Assembly (NCBI GenBank): GCA_966211455.1
Contig: CBIHNI010000013.1
Location: 62,001-126,000 of the forward strand
Source of the DNA: 21-14-0-10-47-8 sp966211455
GTDB taxonomy: Bacteria > Bdellovibrionota > Bdellovibrionia > Bdellovibrionales > Bdellovibrionaceae
Length of the DNA stretch: 64,000 bases
Direction of reading: 5' to 3'
Part shown: in pieces, positions 59,601 through 64,000 of the stretch
How positions within the stretch are numbered: position 1 is the first letter of the stretch
Layout: every line of letters starts with the position of its first letter
Position numbers and translations under genes: made by a program
Notes under the pieces: generated by a model
What the model was told of the DNA's origin: nothing
The model's database searches: none
Seen by the model: the letters and a program-made list of their open reading frames with translations, nothing else

Positions 59601-61435
59601 TTCTGCGAGCCCTGACCTGGAAACAAAAAGCCGACACGTGGCTTGGCCATGCGATTGGAAATCCAAACGCTTTGCAATTCGTTGGATTTCATTTCGCCCA
59701 CGCCCACGCCCACGCCCGGGGCCGTGGCTAACATTTGATCCAGCTCTTTCAGGCGCTCATTGAACTCGACCGGATTGCTGGCCAGCAAGGCCGCACGGTA
59801 TGGCATGGTCGGCATCAGTCTTTGCGAAAGATGATGAGAGAGATCCGCCATTTCGGCCAGCGACACAAACGGTGCTTCTTGCAACTGGGCTTGAATTTGC
59901 TGCTTCAAAGAAGAAATCGATTGTGCGGTGAAAATAAATAATTCTGCTTCTGAATGGCTGGCCATCAAAGATCGTTCGGGCAGTGATGGAGCAAGCTCTG
60001 GCGACGGGGTTCCGAAAGACTCAAGCGTGACGTGGCAATTGATCCCGCCAAATCCCATAGCGGAGACGCCCGCGCGAAGCGTGTCCGTTTCCGGTCGCAC
60101 TTCACCTTGCACCAGCGGGTAGAGCATATGAGCTTGCTGATCGAAAATTGCATTCGGATTTTCGCATCCGGCGGTCGGTGGCAGGACGCGGCGATTGACC
60201 GCGATGACCGCTTTGATAAAGGCGCCGATGCCGGCCGCCGCTTTCGTGTGACCGACGATGGACTTTAGCGAGGTCATGCCGGTCGATTTTGGTTTCACAT
60301 CGCCCATTTCGTTCATGACGATGCTGATGCCTTCCAGCTCGCGCTTGTCGCCGACCGCGGTGCCGGTGCCATGGCCTTCCATGAAATCGCAAGCGGAAGC
60401 TTTGTAGCCGGCTCTTTCGTAAGCGCGCTTCAGGGCGATTGCTTGACCCGAAGCTTTGGGCGCGGTGATACCGCCGCTGCCATCCGAAGAAATCCCCCAG
60501 CCTTTTAAAACGGCGTAAACTTTGTTTTGATCGCGAAGCGCATCATCCAAACGTTTCAGCAAAACAAATCCGCAGCCTTCGCCCGGTAAGAATCCTTTTC
60601 CATCACGGTCGTAAACTTTCATTTCTTTTTCGGCTAAGGCGCCGACTTTTGAAAATCCGATCAGCTCGAAAGAATCCAAGCTGACATCGACCCCGCCCAC
60701 GACGGCCAAATCCAAATCACCGCTGGCCAGTGCGCTGGCCGAATTGGCAACCGCCAACAAAGAAGATGCACAGGCACCATCCACGGTGAAGCCACCGCCA
60801 TCCAAATTAAAATAATTGCAGATGCGACCGGCAATGGTGTTCGCCAAGCTTCCGGCCAAAGTGTCTTCGGTGATCGGCGCGAAAAGAGATTTGTAGAGCT
60901 CTTCCGTCGATTTGATGAAATCTTTGATTTGTTCGTCGTTCAGGCCGCGGTTCTGCGCGGTGATCGCCAGAACTTTTTGAATGTAAGGCCAGCGAAGCCG
61001 CATGCCATTCGAGCGCGAGCTTTCACCGGTCAAGCTGTTACCGACGATCACGCCTGTTTTATTCAGTGGAATGCTTTTTCGGGTCATGCCGGCGTCGTGA
61101 ATTGCTTTTCCGGCCAAATCCAAAGCCAGCCAGTGCACCAGATCTGTGGAGTCGTATGTGGACTTGGGGAACTTTTCGCTCATCCAGTCAAATTCGAAAC
61201 CTTCCAGAAAGGCGGCTTTATCGCCATAGGTTTTATCCGGAGCCTGGCGATTGGGATTGTGATAGTCGGCGATCGGCAGGCGGCCATCCAACATGCGTCG
61301 AAACTGTTGGCGCTTACCCAGAATATTTTCCCAAAATTGCAGAAGGTTCTGCGCGCCGGGATACCAGCAAGACATGCCGATCACGGCAATATCAGTGGGT
61401 TGATGCGTGCTTTGATTTTTCTTTTTTTGTTTCAT
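53630..61435 (-). CDS. Iterative type I polyketide synthase, enediyne-type (PKSE-like) layout with two fused thioesterases
   Basis: This is a megasynthase of 2,601 residues from ATG 61435 (a GTG two codons earlier is possible; positions count from that GTG). Domains: KS about 15-475 (Cys224 in DGACASS, His357 in EGHGTG, His398 in GHTKAA); AT about 603-930 (Ser706 in GHSLGEL, His810); ACP about 1030-1100 (Ser1064 in LDSI); an ACP-like domain about 1155-1235 lacking the serine; KR about 1480-1720 (VTGGAKG, Ser1623, Tyr1636); DH about 1735-2010 (His1766 in HxxxGxxxxP, Asp1943); PPTase about 2090-2240 (Asp2139, Glu2141, Glu2188, Lys2192); two hotdog TE domains about 2275-2400 and 2454-2575. KS-AT-ACP-KR-DH-PPTase is the order of enediyne PKSE enzymes, and the KS stretch DSFELIGFSKVGAL resembles theirs. 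The likely product is a polyene. Confidence 0.93.
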   Translation of the reverse strand: MKQKKKNQSTHQPTDIAVIGMSCWYPGAQNLLQFWENILGKRQQFRRMLDGRLPIADYHNPNRQAPDKTYGDKAAFLEGFEFDWMSEKFPKSTYDSTDLVHWLALDLAGKAIHDAGMTRKSIPLNKTGVIVGNSLTGESSRSNGMRLRWPYIQKVLAITAQNRGLNDEQIKDFIKSTEELYKSLFAPITEDTLAGSLANTIAGRICNYFNLDGGGFTVDGACASSLLAVANSASALASGDLDLAVVGGVDVSLDSFELIGFSKVGALAEKEMKVYDRDGKGFLPGEGCGFVLLKRLDDALRDQNKVYAVLKGWGISSDGSGGITAPKASGQAIALKRAYERAGYKASACDFMEGHGTGTAVGDKRELEGISIVMNEMGDVKPKSTGMTSLKSIVGHTKAAAGIGAFIKAVIAVNRRVLPPTAGCENPNAIFDQQAHMLYPLVQGEVRPETDTLRAGVSAMGFGGINCHVTLESFGTPSPELAPSLPERSLMASHSEAELFIFTAQSISSLKQQIQAQLQEAPFVSLAEMADLSHHLSQRLMPTMPYRAALLASNPVEFNERLKELDQMLATAPGVGVGVGEMKSNELQSVWISNRMAKPRVGFLFPGQGSQKLGMTKHLVERFPWAQQFVAQADQWLKPQLKHALSDWMHKQALRATSKEELAKWSEDLAQTSHAQPAICLSSVIWAKRLTDLGIHCQVVAGHSLGELTALHWAGAYSQQELMELAALRGHLMSAASGSAGTMVSLTCDRETAEKLMSEITADVVVANINSAQQTVLSGPVAQIEEIIKVAGQKGITAHRLNVSNAFHSPMVAEAAKKLQEKFLLANPTSKLKYKFISGSEGNSFDEQRALKDYLPKQIVSPVNFVDVIQKLAPECDLLIEVGHGGILTGLAKSILGKSGPICLPVEAKTEKHQDFLRVIAQFFASGGQVHFEKLFEYRLVRPYTSFKERQFLTNPCEKPFPQALIESIHQRALALGGVASQPVLAKAAGQSHVTVITPSTPVAPTEAAGKVIPLRAEGPSKDLSREEVKSILLEILCQVTGFPADIFKMEMRLLDDLNLDSIKAGEAITALVQRCSIQGALDPIQIANATLDEIIDIIVGMGPKSPGSSEGNSGGSSSGSAAPVGGGQTPPPALSGGGSMALAAPPVVAAKVERDILTVLTETTCKISGYSLGSFSPQMELISELRLTDKQFEEIVQESCLLLGLRPTIDLQAIRNASIQSLAVILEKLKKQQAETVPAVVKAPDIKPWVRNFVMSMNEKPRQARAANHVTRHNDQWSNAKILVLRSDDTSPLADALVTTWTGEGASVSEQTFASVSQLSKQQLSEFNYVICFFPEKAATAPQQQERIQAAIQRLHFLTTIPNMFSQSRRTTTLACIQFADGRFGTGSFNTSFEQSSISAFLQTLHIERSDLRIRCIDVALGLAPQKATEEILQDLVTDEPFKMIGFTLNGERMEPSLDLSQPTSYQERKHKWSPKDVMLVTGGAKGITAECAYAFAQKTGVRLAIVGSSKLPPASSPEAQTHESAQNLKRFETAKISFRYYSCDVSDLDQMKATIEKIQSDMGPITAVLHGAGRNIPRRLSQVSPQDAYHEISPKLMGAINLCQILPAKELKLFSAFTSILGMMGVPGNGWYGFSNEALNLHLKKYREQNPNVDVLTLAYGMWNEVGMASKLGSGDKFSSMGVRLIPVEEGVGRFLHLMLHDPGTQQIAITSSLWKQSLIQSKRKVSDKHRFTEGLLHCTEGVEAVSRVRLSLERDLYLHDHQYAGVYLFPTVFGMEAMAQVAAHVLNVDHIDHLIGEKIELTSAISVDPKKGTGIEVYAIVQESTGPSKDKLVKVGVRSETSKFLRDSFSAYFRIPEKSTQEISPLRNTQPDLKIDLKQAVYGPLLFHGPAYQRLKSFYDLNSKSLIFATQYEEPTHNQKQSFSDGKELILGDPFFRDTLLQAGQSVTTKQISLPSSCEKWEVFNTRAKPGLKTGFYKLVSHDGKKPTHTITCVDENGQVLERLTHCQSVVTKQIPQNLSAEEIVAKYSTVQRPLSVVVDQLMKEMKIEGLTLHHDQIKNLKSLSLEERHAQEKQKALCALEKHGTDSLNNVELKWKSSGKPYLEGLSQKLEISFSHVGDRCLCALHPRAVGCDVEMVSEKSQKDWETLLGPQFAEAFKEMQGSGTTAAQTNLFGTMVWSAREAASKAVDSKQIGISSHRSVTGGYAFNFVLEQTHVQVICVEHSLESETQKFVVAVAVQAPESASSATSFDAPGANLDGASEVYSLGVHPDKGFFARWPVTFKDAGNIRKGVYFSKFVEWQGRARELAIMPLLGSSSKIFGNGTAGWVTNSSEVRLYKSAEVGDVIEARLTSGLPHGKSNSSVEILYDWYRITNTGEEELIAQSQMMTTWVKIISHGVVEAAPFPQEFQNFFSSVARTEVPQLETASSFTEPSALYEAPAGITTGPVLSEHVFDTALEDSNLVGNIYFSNYSSWLGKTRDIFFHRVIPEIMQAHSTAEMFCTKSHIKHLRELMPFDQVQVVMRLKAMGERSLKLYFEFYKYSDGKRMEKIAYADHQVVWSRSSRNELEAEPLPPILIYYLKKAIHDQPVEIRKSQAA

Positions 61436-61590
61436 GATCACCGCCGGGTTGATTATGAGTTTCCCTTCATAAATCGGCGGATTTCTTCACAAAGTTGAAG
61501 GCATTTTAGAAAATAAAAATTTGTGGTCCTGCGTCTGGATCCTCGACAAAATATAGTTTGGTCTCAATCTTAACCAAAACAAAATTAAAT

Positions 61591-62598
61591 TTATATCTCA
61601 GGAACCAACATAATGCGTCCCTTGTTGCCGGGACGCTCGGAATGTTGCACGGCCAGACCAATGTCTTGTAAGGAATATTCTTTTTCTACACTGGTTCTTA
61701 AGATTCCTTGGCGTATCAACTCGAAACATTTGTTCACGGCCTGGGTGCGAACTTCCAGACTGGACCTGGTCCACCAGCCCGGAAGCCAAAAGCCCCGTAA
61801 GCCCAAGTTGTAAAACAGCATTTTTCGGACATCATAATTCGAATTTCGCTCGAGCTCCAGCAGTCCGTACACCATCATCTGACCGTAATCCGCTAGCGCC
61901 CGGAAACATTGTGAAGACACTTCGCCGCCGACAGCGTCGATGACCGCATCGACACCTTTCAAACCGGTGATGGCCAACGCGCGTTTGGTGATATCTTCGT
62001 TCGCGCTGCAGATCACCTCCGCAGCGCCAAGCTTTTTGATTTCTTCAACCTGTTCGGGACGGCGAACCACACCAATCACCGAAAAGCCGCGAAGTTTGGC
62101 GATTTTGAAAATCAGTTTGCTAACGCCCGATCCGGCGGCGGTCATCAGCAATGTCTGCCCGGGGCCCAGGTTCAATTCGTTTACCGTCATCACCCAAGGG
62201 GTGAGAATCGTATTGAAAAACTGTGGGGTCAGCATCGGATCCAAGTCGGACGGGACGGGGAGTGTCTCCGTTTCGTCGACGCAGAAGTATTCCTGCCAAG
62301 ATCCGTTCGCCCATCCTGAAGGTTTGATCGCGACGATAATCACCGACATGCCGACGGAAAGGCTTTTCACGGCGCTGCCGATTTTCACCACTTCACCCAA
62401 GCCTTCGTATCCGGGAACGGTCGGGGTTTTCTGCGGAGTGCGGTAGACGCCGCGAATGGTCGCCAGATCGGCCGGATTGATCGGCATCGCTTTCATTTTC
62501 AAAACAACCTGATGCGGGCCTGGTTCCGGCATCGGAACCTCGACCACTTTCAAAACAGATTGCGGTTCCCCGGCTCTTTCGTAGATCACGGCTTTCAT
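61591..62598 (-). CDS. MECR/ETR-like zinc-free enoyl reductase (MDR superfamily)
   Basis: This 335-residue medium-chain reductase has PINPADLATIRGVYRTPQKT, PGYEGLGEVV, GPGQTLLMTAAGSGVSKL and VIGVVRRPEQVEEIKKLGA. That pattern is closer to mitochondrial 2-enoyl thioester reductase than to quinone oxidoreductase, and the zinc-ligand cysteines are lacking. It uses NADPH to saturate an enoyl thioester. AGGTGA precedes the ATG. It is just upstream of the synthase gene (155-bp gap) on the same strand, so it could act as a trans-acting enoyl reductase, a domain the synthase lacks. Confidence 0.85.
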   Translation of the reverse strand: MKAVIYERAGEPQSVLKVVEVPMPEPGPHQVVLKMKAMPINPADLATIRGVYRTPQKTPTVPGYEGLGEVVKIGSAVKSLSVGMSVIIVAIKPSGWANGSWQEYFCVDETETLPVPSDLDPMLTPQFFNTILTPWVMTVNELNLGPGQTLLMTAAGSGVSKLIFKIAKLRGFSVIGVVRRPEQVEEIKKLGAAEVICSANEDITKRALAITGLKGVDAVIDAVGGEVSSQCFRALADYGQMMVYGLLELERNSNYDVRKMLFYNLGLRGFWLPGWWTRSSLEVRTQAVNKCFELIRQGILRTSVEKEYSLQDIGLAVQHSERPGNKGRIMLVPEI

Positions 62599-62748
62599 AA
62601 ATCACCTGCTATTTAGTTTCACTCTCAATCCTAACCTCATAAAGCGGCGAAGGCAAATCGGCGTTTTGACCAGAACTTAGGTCGGACCTGGGGAGGGAAA
62701 ATCAGAATCTGCGTGGCTAAATCCCACGCCCGGAATAAGATTTAGTTT

Positions 62749-63498
62749 ATGGAATCATCTCAATCCGATCATCTCAAAAAAGCGGCGACCCAAGCTCCGG
62801 CATGGATCGCGTTTATTTACCGTTGCAATTGCTATTTTATGTTCGATCTTTTCGGCGGCCCCCGCATTTTCACCGCCAAGACGATTCTGAATATTCATTG
62901 CTCTCTGCAAATATTTGTCATGAGTTTTTGGATGTGGCATTACGCGCCCACCTCTCCGGCGGCCTGGGTTTTGTTCGGTATGGCGGCGGCCAACGACGTG
63001 CTTTGGCTGATCAAAAACACGTTCTTTCCGGATGCGTCTTGGGAGCATAAAGCGACTTTACCCAGCAATGTGTTTTTTGTTTTCTATCTATTTTCCACAT
63101 GGGTGATGGCTTGGCTTTTGATCTCTGGATTTTCAAATCCGACTTATCCTTTGCCGGAAAATTTATGGGTGGCAAGTTGCGTCGCCATCTATGCAATTGG
63201 CATTGTTATTAAAGTGGCAAGCGATGCGCAGAAGAATCTGCTTCTGAAAGCAAAGCCCGGGTTGATCACCGATGGGATGTATCGTCTCGTCCGTCATCCC
63301 AACTATCTGGGACAGACCTTGATTTATTTGGGTCTGATCTTGATGGCTTGGCACTGGATCTCGACTTTGATTTTCGTGGCGATCTTTTTCTCTGTGTTCT
63401 TGGTCAATATGATAATGAAGGAAGCCAGCATGTCCAGGTATCCTCAGTGGGCGGCTTATAGGAAAAAATCTTGGTGGTTGATTCCAGGGGTTTTCTAA
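62749..63498 (+). CDS. Isoprenylcysteine-methyltransferase/DUF1295-like membrane protein
   Basis: This 249-residue protein has about six hydrophobic segments. It carries the family signature GMYRLVRHPNYLGQTLIYLG followed by an NMIMKEASMSRYPQWAAYRKK segment, typical of ICMT/PEMT/DUF1295 membrane enzymes (methyltransferases or steroid-reductase relatives). It is divergent from the enoyl reductase across a 150-bp gap. The next gene begins at the very next base. The substrate could be a lipid or the polyketide, but this is inference. Confidence 0.75.
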   Translation: MESSQSDHLKKAATQAPAWIAFIYRCNCYFMFDLFGGPRIFTAKTILNIHCSLQIFVMSFWMWHYAPTSPAAWVLFGMAAANDVLWLIKNTFFPDASWEHKATLPSNVFFVFYLFSTWVMAWLLISGFSNPTYPLPENLWVASCVAIYAIGIVIKVASDAQKNLLLKAKPGLITDGMYRLVRHPNYLGQTLIYLGLILMAWHWISTLIFVAIFFSVFLVNMIMKEASMSRYPQWAAYRKKSWWLIPGVF

Positions 63499-64000
63499 TT
63501 GGACGGAAAAGCCGGAAACTCTTTTTCAAAATACGTTCTGTGGTTCTGCGCGGCTGGCTTCTTGGTTTTCGCCACCGAGTTTTTATGGAGCTTCAATTTC
63601 GATCCGGCTCATCTTCTGGAACATAATCTTTTTGACGTCAGCGCCAGGCACTATCAAGAGGTGATTCCCGGACATTTGAACGAAGAAAAACGGTCCGTCA
63701 ATTTTCACGCCATCGCAGGGGTGTGTTTGCTGCTGACGGGACTTCTGCAGCTCAGCGATCGGTTCCGAAAAAAACATCGACAAGCTCATCGGGTCGTCGG
63801 CGTTATCTACATGATCTTAGGATTTGCCGCTTCCGGTATGGGACTTGTGATCGCAGATAAGGCCATCGGTGGCGCGGTCACGTTTGCGGCTTTTCTTGCG
63901 TTCGCGGCGTTTTGGATCTTCACGGCGATCCAAAGTCTGCGCTTTATGTGGCTTAGGCAGTACAAACGGCATCGGCTGTGGTCGGTCCGAAATTACTTCG
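63499..64000 (+). CDS. DUF2306-family membrane protein (3' end beyond the window)
   Basis: The frame opens with TTG immediately after the TAA of the previous gene and stays open for 167 codons to the window end. Hydrophobic helices and the pattern NFHAIAGVCLLLTGLLQLS, HRQAHRVVGVIYMIL and a final HRLWSVRNY match DUF2306 membrane proteins, whose role is not known. The tight spacing implies translational coupling with the ICMT-like gene. Only the N-terminal part is visible. Confidence 0.7.
   Translation, partial: MDGKAGNSFSKYVLWFCAAGFLVFATEFLWSFNFDPAHLLEHNLFDVSARHYQEVIPGHLNEEKRSVNFHAIAGVCLLLTGLLQLSDRFRKKHRQAHRVVGVIYMILGFAASGMGLVIADKAIGGAVTFAAFLAFAAFWIFTAIQSLRFMWLRQYKRHRLWSVRNYF

Noticed and set aside
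54820..59666. Many short frames inside the polyketide synthase gene
   Set aside because: They lie in other frames of one continuous, domain-rich coding region and carry no features of their own.
1..64000. CRISPR arrays, tRNA or rRNA genes, transposases
   Set aside because: No regularly spaced repeats, cloverleaf-like sequences, rRNA-like sequences or transposase motifs were found by reading the window.

Overview
This window looks like chromosomal DNA of a Bdellovibrio-like bacterium (Bdellovibrionota). That is inferred from the mix of genes, not from a marker: two TIGR02147-family regulators, a polar-flagellum-type flagellin with motA/motB, many small secreted or outer-membrane proteins of unknown function, a 13E12-like HNH protein, a TorF-like porin and a large set of peptidoglycan synthesis and remodelling genes. 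No rRNA, tRNA, CRISPR array or insertion sequence was seen.

Layout. 0-5 kb: a membrane-anchored helical-repeat protein and an outer-membrane barrel, then a minus-strand housekeeping operon prmA-rsmE-RDD-rfaE2. 5-10 kb: HNH protein, ankyrin-repeat protein, FlgT-like exported protein and a flagellin ending at a strong bidirectional terminator. 10-15 kb: a tightly packed marR-tolC-macA-macB efflux operon, with a MarR-type operator wrapped around its promoter. 15-21 kb: a TIGR02147 regulator divergent from three envelope genes, two of which share an apparently undescribed four-cysteine domain; then a minus-strand operon (unknown protein, RluB-like pseudouridine synthase, EamA transporter) whose first two genes overlap out of phase by 283 nt. 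21.7-26.9 kb: an accessory stretch with small secreted proteins, a second TIGR02147 regulator, a decayed gene and a HEPN/MNT toxin-antitoxin pair whose antitoxin carries its own HTH domain and sits behind a two-site palindromic operator. 27-34 kb: dsbD, motAB, a TorF-like porin, an exonuclease with a WYL-like tail, a signal peptidase II fused to a HAMP-like module, and a response-regulator diguanylate cyclase. 34-40 kb: dacB, an MltD-type transglycosylase, nucleobase salvage (hpt, upp), a zinc-ribbon membrane protein and two tiny membrane ORFs.

40.6-51.6 kb is the dcw cell wall/division cluster: rsmH-ftsL-ftsI-murE-murF-mraY-murD-lipoprotein-ftsW. It has three odd features. A minus-strand esterase gene sits between ftsI and murE; ftsL, ftsI and murE all begin with TTG; and the cluster stops after ftsW, with no murG, murC, ftsQ, ftsA or ftsZ following. 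At the break lies a 580-bp gene-free stretch holding a series of strong hairpins.

52.2-64 kb is the most distinctive part. A 7.8-kb minus-strand gene encodes a 2,601-residue iterative type I polyketide synthase with the order KS-AT-ACP-degenerate ACP-KR-DH-PPTase-TE-TE. The KS-AT-ACP-KR-DH-PPTase core is the layout of enediyne-type (PKSE) synthases. The two C-terminal hotdog thioesterase domains resemble the SgcE10/DynE7 release enzymes but are fused in cis. Upstream lies a MECR/ETR-like enoyl reductase, and downstream a STAS-like/HATPase-like gene pair; divergent genes for an isoprenylcysteine-methyltransferase-like membrane protein and a DUF2306 membrane protein run to the window edge. The product is most likely a polyene or partly reduced polyketide/lipid, but it cannot be named from sequence.
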